Assembly: GCF_022549225.1 (NCBI RefSeq)
Contig: NZ_JAKZFD010000001.1
Span: 744,001 to 808,000 of the forward strand
Reading direction: 5' to 3'
Length of the DNA: 64,000 nt
From: Pelomonas sp. CA6
GTDB lineage: Bacteria > Pseudomonadota > Gammaproteobacteria > Burkholderiales > Burkholderiaceae_C
The translations under genes and the position numbers were made by a program. Below, in pieces: positions 43,028-52,169 of the stretch (position 1 is its first letter; every line of letters starts with the position of its first letter). Below the pieces are notes generated by a model. It searched no databases. It was not told the DNA's origin and was given only the letters and a program-made list of their open reading frames with translations.

Positions 43028-45202
43028 TCAGACCGCTTGCGTGCTGCGCTGGCGCAGCCATTCTTCCAGCGCCTCGGCCGGCATCGGATGGCCGAAGCGC
43101 CAGCCCTGCACCATGTCGCAGCCCACCTGTTCCAGCACCTGCTGCTGGGCCGCCGTTTCCACGCCCTCGGCGACCACCGTGAGCCCCAGCGCCCGGCCGA
43201 TGCCGATCACCGCGGTGGCGAGCGCGCGGTCGTCGGGGTCGGTCTCCAGGTCGCGCACAAAGCTCTTGTCCAGCTTGAGCTCGCTGACCGGCAGTCGCTT
43301 CAGATAGCCCAGGCTGGAATAACCGGTGCCGAAATCGTCCACCGAGATGCGCACGCCCATCTCGTGCAGGCGCTGCATCTGGCCGCGGGTGCGCGCGTTG
43401 TCGTCCAGCATCAGCCGCTCGGTGACCTCCAGCGTCAGCTGCTCGGCGCGCAGCCCGTGCTGCTGCAGCAGCTGGCCCACATGGGCGGCGACATCGTCCT
43501 GGTAGAAGCGCAGCGGCGAGACGTTCACCGCCACCTCGGGCAACGCCACGCCGGCCTGCTGCCAGCGCGCCAGCTGCGCGCAGGCCTGCTCCAGCACCCA
43601 GGCGTCCAGCGCGTTGATCAGCCCGCATTCCTCGGCCACGCCGATGAAGCGGTCCGGCGCCACCGGGCCCCATTCGGGATGGCGCCAGCGCAGCAGCGCC
43701 TCGCAGCCCATGGTGCGCCCGTCGGCCAGGCGCAGCTTGGGCTGGTAGTGCAGCTGCAGGCAGCCCTGGGAGAGGGCCTGGCGCAGCGCCGCTTCCATCT
43801 GCAGACGCTCGCCCAGCGCCTCGTTCATCGCGTGCAGGAAGAAGCGGGCACAGTTGCGGCCGGCGCGCTTGGCTTCGTACATCGCGATCTCGGCGTTCTT
43901 CAGCAGCGACTCCAGGTCGCCGCCGTCTTCGGGGAAGTTGGCGATGCCGATGCTGGCGCTGAGGCTCAGCGGTGCCTGCCCCGGCAGGTCCAGCGGCGGT
44001 TGCAGCGCGGCAAGCAGCTTGTCGGCCGCGTGCATGGCGTCGGCGGCCGTGCTGCCTTGCAGGATCACGCCGAACTCGTCGCCGCCCAGGCGCGCCAGCG
44101 TGTCGCTGTCGCGCAGGCAGGGGCCCAGCCGCTGCGCCAGCTGGCGCAGCACCTCGTCGCCCACCGCATGGCCCAGCGAGTCGTTGATGGTCTTGAAGCG
44201 GTCCACGTCGAGCAGCAGCAGCGCGGTGGGGCTGCCCTGGCGCGAGGAGATCAGCAGGTCGTGGCGGGCGCGGTCGGCGAACAGGCGCCGGTTGGCCAGC
44301 CCGGTGACGTTGTCGTAGTAGGCCAGGCGCTCGATCTGGCGCAGGTGTTCGTCGTTGCGCAGTGCCACCTGGCACAGCTGCGCGCAGGCCTCGACCATGC
44401 CGCGATGAAAGGGCACGACCGGCCGCGGCTCGCGGTAGTACAGCGCGAAGGTGGCGCCGACACGCTGGTCGGCGCGCAGGATGGGCGTGGACCAGCAGGC
44501 CGCCAGCCCATAGGCCAGCGCCAGCACGCGGTAGTCCTCCCACAGCGGGTCGCGCGCGATGTCGGCCACCTCCACCGGCTCGCGCCGCCACGCGGCGGTG
44601 CCGCAGGACCCGGCCTTGGGGCCGATGGGCACGCCGTCGAGCGCCGCCGAAAAGCTCGCCGGCAGGCTGGGCGCGGCCAGTGGGTGCACGCGGCCCTGCT
44701 CGTCCACCGCCAGCACGGTGCAGATCACGTCGGGCGCCAGGCTTTCGACGCGGCGGCACAGCAGGTCCATCACCACCTGCAGCGGCCGGCTCAGCGCCAC
44801 CGCCTCCAGCACGTCGCGCTGCAGCAGGTCGATCGCGCTGCGCAGCTGCGCGTCGCCCAGCGGGCTGATGCTGAGCACGGTCAGCGCGTCCGCGGCGGGG
44901 CTCTCGCCCAGGCTGTGAAAGCGCAGCTCGGTGCTGAGCAGCTCGCCGTCGGCCGTCTTCAATCCCAGATGCAGCGACTGCGCCTGCCCGGCGGGCCGGC
45001 TCAGCAAGGCGCTCCAGGCGCCGGTGTGCAAGCCCGGGAAGCACTGGTCCAGCGTGGCGGGCATGCCGGCCCAGCCGGCGAAGCGCTTGTTGCTGTGCTG
45101 CAGCCGGCCCTGCGCGTCCACCCAGACCAGGCCCAGTTCGGCATCGTCCAGGGCCTGGATCAGGAGCGGGTTGGCGCTGGCGGATGGGGGCTTCACGGCC
45201 AT
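43028..45202 (-). CDS. PAS-GAF-GGDEF-EAL protein (c-di-GMP turnover)
   Basis: Signalling protein of 724 aa without TM helices. Order: PAS-like domain (about 10-110; NKRFAGWAG), GAF domain (about 125-290; GSCGTAAWRREPVEVADIARDPLWEDYRVLALAYGLAACWS), GGDEF domain with intact LGGDEF at 373-377 and EAL domain with CEALLRW at 501-503 plus VDDFGTGYSSL and ELKLDKSFV. Both catalytic motifs look intact, so it could make and break c-di-GMP, with the GAF/PAS input choosing. The ATG at 45202 has GAGTCC-type weak spacing upstream; 24 further codons of open frame exist but look non-coding. Confidence 0.93.
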   Translation of the reverse strand: MAVKPPSASANPLLIQALDDAELGLVWVDAQGRLQHSNKRFAGWAGMPATLDQCFPGLHTGAWSALLSRPAGQAQSLHLGLKTADGELLSTELRFHSLGESPAADALTVLSISPLGDAQLRSAIDLLQRDVLEAVALSRPLQVVMDLLCRRVESLAPDVICTVLAVDEQGRVHPLAAPSLPASFSAALDGVPIGPKAGSCGTAAWRREPVEVADIARDPLWEDYRVLALAYGLAACWSTPILRADQRVGATFALYYREPRPVVPFHRGMVEACAQLCQVALRNDEHLRQIERLAYYDNVTGLANRRLFADRARHDLLISSRQGSPTALLLLDVDRFKTINDSLGHAVGDEVLRQLAQRLGPCLRDSDTLARLGGDEFGVILQGSTAADAMHAADKLLAALQPPLDLPGQAPLSLSASIGIANFPEDGGDLESLLKNAEIAMYEAKRAGRNCARFFLHAMNEALGERLQMEAALRQALSQGCLQLHYQPKLRLADGRTMGCEALLRWRHPEWGPVAPDRFIGVAEECGLINALDAWVLEQACAQLARWQQAGVALPEVAVNVSPLRFYQDDVAAHVGQLLQQHGLRAEQLTLEVTERLMLDDNARTRGQMQRLHEMGVRISVDDFGTGYSSLGYLKRLPVSELKLDKSFVRDLETDPDDRALATAVIGIGRALGLTVVAEGVETAAQQQVLEQVGCDMVQGWRFGHPMPAEALEEWLRQRSTQAV

Positions 45203-45343
45203 CGGGACTCCAAGAGGGATCCGGGCGTTCGGACCGGAAGACGGTCTTCCCCGGATGAAGCGCCCAGTATGCACATGCCGCCGCTTGTAGCAGCATCGGG
45301 ATCCCCCCGCCTTGCGGGAGCGCAGAGCCCGCGGGTGTTGCGC

Positions 45344-45379
45344 TCAGGCCTCGCGGCCGTTGTGTTCAGGCCTCGCGGC
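45344..45379. repeat. Short tandem duplication at a gene end
   Basis: TCAGGCCTCGCGGC occurs at 45344-45357 and again at 45366-45379, a 22-bp period. The second copy contains the stop codon and last codons of the flavin reductase gene, so the first is a duplicate of that gene end. Confidence 0.6.
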
Positions 45380-45926
45380 TGCTGAGCCGGTCGTGGCTGG
45401 TGAGGAACTGGCCGCCGCCCAGGTGATGCAGCGAGCGCTGCGCTGGGGTCAGGTCTTGCCAGCGGCCGTCGCGAAAGGCCCAGTCTTCGGCCCAGGCGGC
45501 GACCACCTCGGCCAGGAACAGGTCGTGGCGCTGCGCGAGCCCCGGCTCGGGCAGCACGCGGCATTCCAGCCAGGCCAGGCAGCCCGCCACCAGCGGCGCG
45601 GCGACCTGCGCGGCCGGCTCGGCGGCGATGCCGTAGTGCGCGAACTTGTCCATCTCGCGCCCGCTGTGCCGGCCCACGCCGGTGACCAGGTCCACCTGCG
45701 CGGCGCAGGGCACGGCGAGCACGAACTCGCCGCTGGCGTCCACCAGTTCGCGGGTGTAGGTGCTCTTGTCGATGACCACCGCGATCTTGGGTGGGTCGAA
45801 GTCCAGCGGCATGTTCCAGGCCGCGGCCATGACGTCGCGCCGGCCGGCATGGGCGCTGGCCACCAGCACCGTGGGGCCGTGGTTGAGCAGGCGCGAGGCC
45901 TGGGGGAGGGGGACGGGAACTCGCAT
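45366..45926 (-). CDS. Flavin reductase family protein
   Basis: FMN-binding split-barrel protein of 186 aa: NHGPTVLVASAHAGRRDVMAAAWNMPLDFDPPKIAVVIDKSTYTRELVDASGEFVLAVP is the typical flavin reductase/DIM6-NtaB start, and CLAWLECRV with DLFLAEVVAAWAE follow in the usual order. The start was set at ATG 45926; a longer frame upstream overlaps the preceding gene in another phase. It lies 11 bp downstream of an uncharacterised gene. The specific partner oxygenase, if any, is not visible. Confidence 0.85.
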   Translation of the reverse strand: MRVPVPLPQASRLLNHGPTVLVASAHAGRRDVMAAAWNMPLDFDPPKIAVVIDKSTYTRELVDASGEFVLAVPCAAQVDLVTGVGRHSGREMDKFAHYGIAAEPAAQVAAPLVAGCLAWLECRVLPEPGLAQRHDLFLAEVVAAWAEDWAFRDGRWQDLTPAQRSLHHLGGGQFLTSHDRLSSREA

Positions 45927-45937
45927 CGGTCGGTGGT

Positions 45938-47155
45938 TCAGCGGGGGGAGGGTGGGGTGGCGGACGCGGTGCTCTGCGCATGCGCGTCCAGGAAGACCCA
46001 TTCGCCCCGCCGCGCGAACTCGCTCAGCCGGGCGCGCCATGGGGCGGGGTCGGAGCAGCCCATGTCGCCGTGCGGCATGTCTTCGTTGGCGGCGGCGGTG
46101 GGGGCGGTCGCCATCACCCGCAGATGGCGGGAGTAGCGCTGCGGCCAGGGCGCTCCCAGGCCCAGCCGGCGGGAGAGGGCCACGGCGATGGTGCGCGTCA
46201 TGAGGTTGGGCGAGGACTGCTGCCACAGCGATTCGGCGGCCTGCGCGCAGCCCGCCCGCTGCTCGGCGTCGACCGGGTTGTTGCAGCGCTCCATCAGCGC
46301 GTGGAAGGGCGGGAGCCCGGGCTGGTTGAGTCGCGCGATCAGCTGCTGTTGCTCGACCTCGCTGAACAGCCCGGGACGCTGCGCCCCGGGCAGACTGGTC
46401 AGCCGCTGCATCAGTTCGGCCTGATGGCTGTTGAATTCGCGCGTGCCCGCAAGCTCGGCCGTCGACAGCGGGTGGGATTCCTGCTCGCTGCGCGTCAGCC
46501 AGGCGGCGAGGTTGCTGGGCTCCACCTGGGTCCAGCGCGTCGCGGCGCCGCGCGGGCAGCCGGGCAGGGCGGCGCAGTCTGCGCTTCGCGAGGCGGCCAG
46601 CGCGAGGACCCGGGGATCGCGGCTGGTCTGTGCCTGCCGATGCAGCGCCAGCAGCGCGCCGTCGTTGTGGGTGTCCAAAAAGCGCGCGATGGCCAGCGAC
46701 ACCTCATCGCCACGCTGCTGCAGCGCGGCGATCCAGTCCTGCACCACACGGGCCTGGATCTGCGCCTTGGCCCGGTGGGCCGGCCATTCGGCCAGGCGCC
46801 GGTCCAGCTGTTGCGCATCCAGCGTGCCTTGTTCCTGCTCCAGGCTCTGCAGCACCGAGTCCTGGAACTGCGCATAGGCCTGGGCGCCGTGGCTGCACCA
46901 CTGTGCGTCCAGCTCGCGCAGTTGCGCGTCGGTCAGCGGCGGGTAGCCCGCGGTGGGCGCGGGCCGCGGGCCCGGCGGCGCCGCGCTGGCGCCGGGCGCT
47001 GGCGTGTCGGTGGGGCCGGCCGAGGCCGGCGCTCGCGCGGGGGCCGCAGAGCTGCGGGACCCGTCCGGCGTGCCATCCGCCCAGCGTCCGATCAGCAGGG
47101 CCAGCGCGATGGCCACGGCCAGCACGGCCGATCCGAGCAGCCAGCGGCGCGGCAT
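45938..47155 (-). CDS. Uncharacterised membrane-anchored protein
   Basis: Not recognised. The 405-residue product begins with a single TM anchor (WLLGSAVLAVAIALALLIG, about 5-23), followed by an Ala/Pro/Ser-rich linker (about 30-72). The remainder looks mostly helical, with several well spaced Cys residues (QWCSHG, SADCAALPGCPRG, MERCNNP, AGCAQAAE, MGCSDP), suggesting a periplasmic domain with disulfides. It is 3 bp downstream of serB and 11 bp upstream of the flavin reductase gene, so it is probably co-transcribed from the mfd-serB side. Confidence 0.7.
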   Translation of the reverse strand: MPRRWLLGSAVLAVAIALALLIGRWADGTPDGSRSSAAPARAPASAGPTDTPAPGASAAPPGPRPAPTAGYPPLTDAQLRELDAQWCSHGAQAYAQFQDSVLQSLEQEQGTLDAQQLDRRLAEWPAHRAKAQIQARVVQDWIAALQQRGDEVSLAIARFLDTHNDGALLALHRQAQTSRDPRVLALAASRSADCAALPGCPRGAATRWTQVEPSNLAAWLTRSEQESHPLSTAELAGTREFNSHQAELMQRLTSLPGAQRPGLFSEVEQQQLIARLNQPGLPPFHALMERCNNPVDAEQRAGCAQAAESLWQQSSPNLMTRTIAVALSRRLGLGAPWPQRYSRHLRVMATAPTAAANEDMPHGDMGCSDPAPWRARLSEFARRGEWVFLDAHAQSTASATPPSPR

Positions 47156-47158
47156 GGC

Positions 47159-47851
47159 TCAGGCCAGCAAGTCCAGCAGCCGGTCCAGCCCGCCTTCGTT
47201 GATCGCGACCATGGCCTGCTCGCGCACCCGGGGCTTGGCGTGATAGGCGACCGACAGGCCGGCGGCGGACATCATCGGCAGGTCGTTCGCGCCATCGCCC
47301 ACCGCGATGCACTGCGCGGGCGTGGCGCCGATCTCGGCGGCGCACTGCAGCAGCATGCGGCGCTTCTCCTCGCCGTCGCAGATCTCGCCCCAGGGCTGCA
47401 TCAGCAACCGGCCGGTCAGCTGCCCGTCGACGATCTCCAGTTCGTTGCTGCGCACCCAGTCCATGCCCAGTTCGGCGGCCACATGGCGGGTGAAGAAGGT
47501 GAAGCCGCCAGAGACCAGCACCAGCTTGAGGCCAGCGGCCTTGAGCGCCGCGCACAGCGCGCGGGCGCCCGGGTTGAACTGCAGGCGTTCGCGCAGCACC
47601 TGCTCCAGCGCCGTCGCCGGCACGCCCCGCAGCAGCGCCAGGCGGCGGCGCAGGCTTTCCTTGAAGTCGGCGATCTCGCCGCGCATCGCGGCCTCGGTGA
47701 TCGCCGCCACCTCGGCCTTGCGCCCCGCGGCCGCGGCGATCTCGTCGATGCACTCGATGTTGATCAGCGTCGAATCCATGTCGAAGGCGGCGAGACGGAA
47801 ATCGGCCCGGCGCAGCGGCGGCGTGAAGCCTTGAATGACGAGATCGTTCAT
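47159..47851 (-). CDS. serB: Phosphoserine phosphatase
   Basis: HAD-family enzyme of 230 aa for the last step of serine biosynthesis. Motif I is AAFDMDSTLINIECIDEIA (catalytic Asp near 24), motif II SGGFTFFTRHVA, and motif IV GDGANDLPMMSAAG. It lacks the N-terminal ACT-like extension found in longer SerB proteins, which is common in betaproteobacteria. It lies 40 bp downstream of mfd on the same strand. Confidence 0.95.
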   Translation of the reverse strand: MNDLVIQGFTPPLRRADFRLAAFDMDSTLINIECIDEIAAAAGRKAEVAAITEAAMRGEIADFKESLRRRLALLRGVPATALEQVLRERLQFNPGARALCAALKAAGLKLVLVSGGFTFFTRHVAAELGMDWVRSNELEIVDGQLTGRLLMQPWGEICDGEEKRRMLLQCAAEIGATPAQCIAVGDGANDLPMMSAAGLSVAYHAKPRVREQAMVAINEGGLDRLLDLLA

Positions 47852-47891
47852 GGAGGTGTATCGGGTCGTGGGGAAGGGGCGGCGAATGGAG

Positions 47892-50800
47892 TCAGTCTTG
47901 CTTGGGCGGGCCCAGCAGGCGCAGCACCTCGCGGATGGCCTGCGCGCGGTCCTTGGGGTCGGAGAGCTGTTTGTCGATGCGCAGCTTCTCGTTGCCCACG
48001 AGCTTGATGTTGCGGTTCTTCTGCACCAGGTCGATCACGCGCATCGCGTCGATCGGCGGGTTGGGACGGAAGGCGATGTTCATCACCGTGGGCGCGGCGT
48101 CGATCTTCAGCACGCCATAGGGCTTGGCCAGCACGCGCAGCCGGTGCGTGTCGAACAGGGTCTGGCCCTGCGCGGGGAGCTTGCCGAAGCGGTCGGTGAT
48201 CTCCTCCAGCATGGCGTCGATCTGCTCGGGCTTGTCGGCGGTGGCCAGGCGCTTGTACAGCGACAGGCGCACATGCACATCGCCGCAGTAGGCGTCGGGC
48301 AGCAGCGCGGGCGCATGCAGGTTGATCTCGGTGGTGGCCGACAGCGGCGAGAGCAGGTCGGGCTCGCGCCCGGCCTTCAGCGAGCGCACCGCCTCGGCCA
48401 GCATCTCGTTGTAGAGCTGGAAGCCGACCTCCATCATGTTGCCGCTCTGGTTTTCGCCCAGCACTTCGCCGGCACCGCGGATCTCCAGGTCGTGCATCGC
48501 GAGGTAGAAGCCCGAGCCCAGCTCTTCCATGGCCTGGATGGCTTCCAGGCGCTGCGCGGCCTGCTTGGTCAGGCCTTCGACGTCGGGCACCATCAGGTAG
48601 GCATAGGCCTGATGGTGCGAGCGGCCGACGCGCCCCCGCAGCTGGTGCAGCTGCGCGAGGCCGAATTTGTCGGCGCGAGAGATCACGATGGTGTTGGCGC
48701 TGGGCACGTCGATGCCGGTCTCGATGATGGTGGAGCACAGCAGCACGTTGTGCTTGCCGGCGACGAACTCGCGCATCACCCGCTCCAGTTCGCGCTCGGG
48801 CATCTGGCCGTGGGCGACAACGATGCGCGCCTCGGGCAGCAGCTCTTCGAGCTTCATGCGCCGGTTCTCGATGGTCTCGACCTCGTTGTGCAGGAAGTAG
48901 ACCTGGCCGCCGCGCTTGAGCTCGCGCAGCACGGCTTCGCGGATGGTGCCGCTGTTCTCGGCGCGCACAAAGGTCTTGATCGCCAGGCGGCGCTGCGGCG
49001 CGGTCGCGATCACGCTGAGGTCGCGCAGGCCCTCCAGCGCCATGCCCAGCGTGCGCGGGATGGGCGTGGCGGTGAGGGTGAGCACGTCCACCTCGGCGCG
49101 CATGGCCTTCATCGCCTCCTTGTGGCGCACGCCGAAGCGGTGTTCCTCGTCGATCACCAGCAGGCCCAGGCGCTTGAACTTCACCTCCGCCGACAGCAGC
49201 TTGTGCGTGCCGATGACGATGTCGATGGAGCCGTCGGCCAGGCCCTCCATCGCCGCCTTGATCTCCTTCGCGGAGCGGAAGCGGCTCATCTCGGCCACCT
49301 TCACCGGCCATTTGCCGAAGCGGTCGGCGATGTTCTGGTAATGCTGCTCGGCCAGCAGCGTGGTGGGCGCCAGCAGCGCGACCTGCTTGCCGCCCATCAC
49401 CGCGACGAAGGCGGCACGCAGCGCCACCTCGGTCTTGCCGAAGCCCACGTCGCCGCAGACCAGCCGGTCCATGGGCTTGGGGCTGATCATGTCCTGGATC
49501 ACCGCATGGATGGCGGCGCGCTGGTCCGGCGTTTCCTCGAAGCCGAAGCTGGCGGCGAAGGCCTCGTAGTCGTGCGGCGAGTAACGGAAGGCATGGCCCT
49601 CGCGCGCGGCGCGGCGGGCGTAAAGGTTGAGCAGCTCGGCGGCGGTGTCGCGCACCTGCTCGGCGGCCTTGCGCCTGGCCTTGTCCCACTGGCCGGAACC
49701 CAGCTTGTGCAGCGGCGCCTCTTCGGCCGAGACGCCGGTGTAGCGGCTGATCAGATGCAGCTGCGCCACCGGCACGTAAAGCGTGGCCTTGTCCGCGTAC
49801 TCCAGATGCAGGAACTCGCTGGGGCCGTCGCCCAGGTCGATGTGGATCAGGCCCTGGTAGCGGCCGATGCCGTGGTTGGTGTGGACCACCGGGTCGCCGA
49901 CCTTGAGCTCCGACAGATCCTTGATCAGCGCGTTGACATCGCTGACCTGCTCCTGCTTGCGCCGCCGCCGCGTCGTCGGCGTGGTGGCGAACAGCTCCGT
50001 CTCGGTGAAGAACTGGACCTGGTGCGCGCCATCGGGCTCGACCCAGAAGAAGCCCGCCGCCAGCGGCGCCGCGGCGATCGCGAACTTCTCGTCGCCGATC
50101 AGGAATTCGGCCAGGTCCGCCACCGACGGCGGGTCGATCTTGTTGTCGCGCAGCAGCTCCAGCAGGCTTTCGCGCCGGCCCTCGCTCTCGGCCAGCAGCA
50201 GCACGCGGTGCGGCGTGGACTTCAGGTGCCCGGCCAGGCGGGCCAGCGGCTCCTGCGCGCCGCGCTCCACGCTGACATCGGGCAGCGGCCGCGCATAGTC
50301 CACCGGCTCCTGGCCCCGCACGGCCAGCACCGCGTGGCGGTGGGTGGCGGCGAAGAACTCCTCGGGGCGCAGGAAGATCTCCTCCGGCGCCAGGATGGGG
50401 CGCTCCGGGTCGTGCTGCAGGAAGCGGTGGCGCTCGCGCGTGTCGCTCCAGAAGCGCTGCAGCGCCTCGTCCACCTCGCCATGCAGCACCAGGCCGGCCT
50501 CGGCGGGCAGGTAGTCGAACCAGCTCGCGACCTGGTCGAAGAACAGCGGCAGGTAATACTCGATGCCCGCGGTGGCGATGCCGGTGTCGATGTCCTTGTA
50601 GAGGCGCGACTTGGTCGGGTCGCCGTCCATCTTCTCGCGCCAGCGCGCGCGGAAGGCCTTGCGCGCGGCCTCGTCCATCGGGAATTCGCGGCCCGGCAGC
50701 AGCCGCACCTCGGGCACCGGATAGAGGCTGCGCTGGCTGTCGGGGTCGAAGGTGCGGATGGAGTCCACCTCGTCTCCGAACAGGTCGACCCGGTAGGGCA

Positions 50801-51353
50801 CCAGCGATCCCATCGGGAAGAGGTCGATCAATCCGCCGCGCACCGCGTATTCGCCCGGCGAGACCACCTGGCTCACATGCTGGTAGCCGCCCAGCGTGAG
50901 CTGGGCCTTCAGTGAGGCCTCGTCCAGGCGCTGCTTCTGCTTGAAGTGAAAGGTGGTGGCGGCCAGAAAGCTGGGCGGCGCCAGCCGCGTCAGCGCCGTG
51001 CTGGCCGGCAGCAGCACCACGTCCAGATCGCGCTGCTCCACGCTCTTGCCGCCCGCCTGCAGCAGCCGCCACAGCGTGGCCAGGCGTTCGGAGATCAGGT
51101 CCTGGTGCGGGCTGAAGCTGTCGTAGGGCAGGGTCTCCCAGTCGGGGAACACGGCCACGCGCAGCTCCGGCGCGAAGAACTTCAGCTCGTCCTCCAGCCG
51201 CTGCGTGTCGCCCGGTTCCGCGGTGACGATCACCGCCAGGCGTCCGGCCTGGACCTGCTGGCGCGCGAAGCGCGACAGCAGCAGCGCGTCGGCCGAACCG
51301 ACGGGGCGGGGTTGACTGAATTTCTTGCCGGGTTGGATGAGGGGCAGCTGCAT
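47892..51353 (-). CDS. mfd: Transcription-repair coupling factor
   Basis: DNA translocase that removes RNA polymerase stalled at lesions and recruits UvrA. The 1153-residue product has the N-terminal UvrB-like region, the RNA polymerase interaction domain with the HTNHGIGRYQGLIHID-type motif (about 490-510), and RecG-like translocase motifs: Walker A GDVGFGKTEVALRAAF (about 633-648) and DEEHRFGVRHKE (about 735). The C-terminal TRCF domain ends with LRLLGPPKQD. Length equals E. coli Mfd (1148 aa). ATG 51353 is preferred over an upstream in-frame ATG at 51368. Confidence 0.97.
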   Translation of the reverse strand: MQLPLIQPGKKFSQPRPVGSADALLLSRFARQQVQAGRLAVIVTAEPGDTQRLEDELKFFAPELRVAVFPDWETLPYDSFSPHQDLISERLATLWRLLQAGGKSVEQRDLDVVLLPASTALTRLAPPSFLAATTFHFKQKQRLDEASLKAQLTLGGYQHVSQVVSPGEYAVRGGLIDLFPMGSLVPYRVDLFGDEVDSIRTFDPDSQRSLYPVPEVRLLPGREFPMDEAARKAFRARWREKMDGDPTKSRLYKDIDTGIATAGIEYYLPLFFDQVASWFDYLPAEAGLVLHGEVDEALQRFWSDTRERHRFLQHDPERPILAPEEIFLRPEEFFAATHRHAVLAVRGQEPVDYARPLPDVSVERGAQEPLARLAGHLKSTPHRVLLLAESEGRRESLLELLRDNKIDPPSVADLAEFLIGDEKFAIAAAPLAAGFFWVEPDGAHQVQFFTETELFATTPTTRRRRKQEQVSDVNALIKDLSELKVGDPVVHTNHGIGRYQGLIHIDLGDGPSEFLHLEYADKATLYVPVAQLHLISRYTGVSAEEAPLHKLGSGQWDKARRKAAEQVRDTAAELLNLYARRAAREGHAFRYSPHDYEAFAASFGFEETPDQRAAIHAVIQDMISPKPMDRLVCGDVGFGKTEVALRAAFVAVMGGKQVALLAPTTLLAEQHYQNIADRFGKWPVKVAEMSRFRSAKEIKAAMEGLADGSIDIVIGTHKLLSAEVKFKRLGLLVIDEEHRFGVRHKEAMKAMRAEVDVLTLTATPIPRTLGMALEGLRDLSVIATAPQRRLAIKTFVRAENSGTIREAVLRELKRGGQVYFLHNEVETIENRRMKLEELLPEARIVVAHGQMPERELERVMREFVAGKHNVLLCSTIIETGIDVPSANTIVISRADKFGLAQLHQLRGRVGRSHHQAYAYLMVPDVEGLTKQAAQRLEAIQAMEELGSGFYLAMHDLEIRGAGEVLGENQSGNMMEVGFQLYNEMLAEAVRSLKAGREPDLLSPLSATTEINLHAPALLPDAYCGDVHVRLSLYKRLATADKPEQIDAMLEEITDRFGKLPAQGQTLFDTHRLRVLAKPYGVLKIDAAPTVMNIAFRPNPPIDAMRVIDLVQKNRNIKLVGNEKLRIDKQLSDPKDRAQAIREVLRLLGPPKQD

Positions 51354-51466
51354 GGGGGGCGGGCGCACAAATGGGAACAGCCCCGCACAGGGGCTTGGGG
51401 CATTGTAGGGATCGCGCGATGGTTTAATCCCAGCGCGACGGTCGTCAGATCAACCGGGGGGACCCA

Positions 51467-52144
51467 ATGGCGCTGCAGGTGGGGATTTATCTGTTCGACG
51501 AGGTCGAGGTGCTGGACTTCGCCGGACCGTTCGAGGTCTTTTCCACCGCGGCGCGGCTGCAGCGGCGCGAGGGACTGGCCGCCTCGTTCGAGGTCCACAC
51601 GCTGGCCGCCACGGTGGCGCCGGTGCGCGCGCGCGGCGGGCTGGCGGTCAGCGCGTCGGCGACGCTGCAGGGCCACCCGGCGCTGGACGTGCTGCTGGTG
51701 CCGGGGGGCGTGGTCAGCGCGGAACTGGCGCGGCCGGGGCTGCGCGACTGGCTGGTGGGCCAGAGCCGCCGGTTGCGCGTGCTGGCCTCGATCTGCACCG
51801 GTGCCTTCCTGCTGGAGCAGGCCGGTCTGCTGGACGGCCGCGAGGCGATCACGCACTGGGAAGACCTGGAGGACCTGCGCCGCGCGTCGCAGGCCTCCGG
51901 TTCCGGGTTGCATGTGATCGAGCAGCAGCGCTGGGTCGAGGCTCGCCCGCTGGCCGGCGAGCAGGGGCCGTGCCGGCTGTTCAGCTCGGCCGGCATCTCG
52001 GCCGGCATCGACCTCAGCCTGCACTTGGTGGCCGAACTGGCCTCGGCCGAGCTGGCGCGCCGTACCGCGCGGCAGATGGACTATGACTGGCGCGGCGTCG
52101 ACGGCGCGGTGCTCCAGGCGGCGGGCGGCGCACCGGGGCGCTGA
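51467..52144 (+). CDS. DJ-1/PfpI family protein (isonitrile hydratase-like)
   Basis: Protein of 225 aa of the class I glutamine amidotransferase-like/PfpI fold: VGIYLFDEVEVLDFAGPFEVFSTA at the N terminus, VLLVPGG (about 79-85) and the nucleophile elbow ASICTGAFLLEQAGLLDG with Cys110. The C-terminal SSAGISAGIDLSLHLVAEL also matches the N-terminal domain of AraC-type GlxA regulators, but no DNA-binding domain follows. Members include isonitrile hydratase; the actual substrate is unknown. It diverges from mfd. Confidence 0.85.
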   Translation: MALQVGIYLFDEVEVLDFAGPFEVFSTAARLQRREGLAASFEVHTLAATVAPVRARGGLAVSASATLQGHPALDVLLVPGGVVSAELARPGLRDWLVGQSRRLRVLASICTGAFLLEQAGLLDGREAITHWEDLEDLRRASQASGSGLHVIEQQRWVEARPLAGEQGPCRLFSSAGISAGIDLSLHLVAELASAELARRTARQMDYDWRGVDGAVLQAAGGAPGR

Positions 52145-52169
52145 CAGGCAGCCGGGCGCGCGGGCCCCG

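Noticed and set aside
47835-50915. A 1026-residue open frame antisense to mfd
   Set aside because: It mirrors the mfd codon pattern, is low complexity, and mfd itself is certain.
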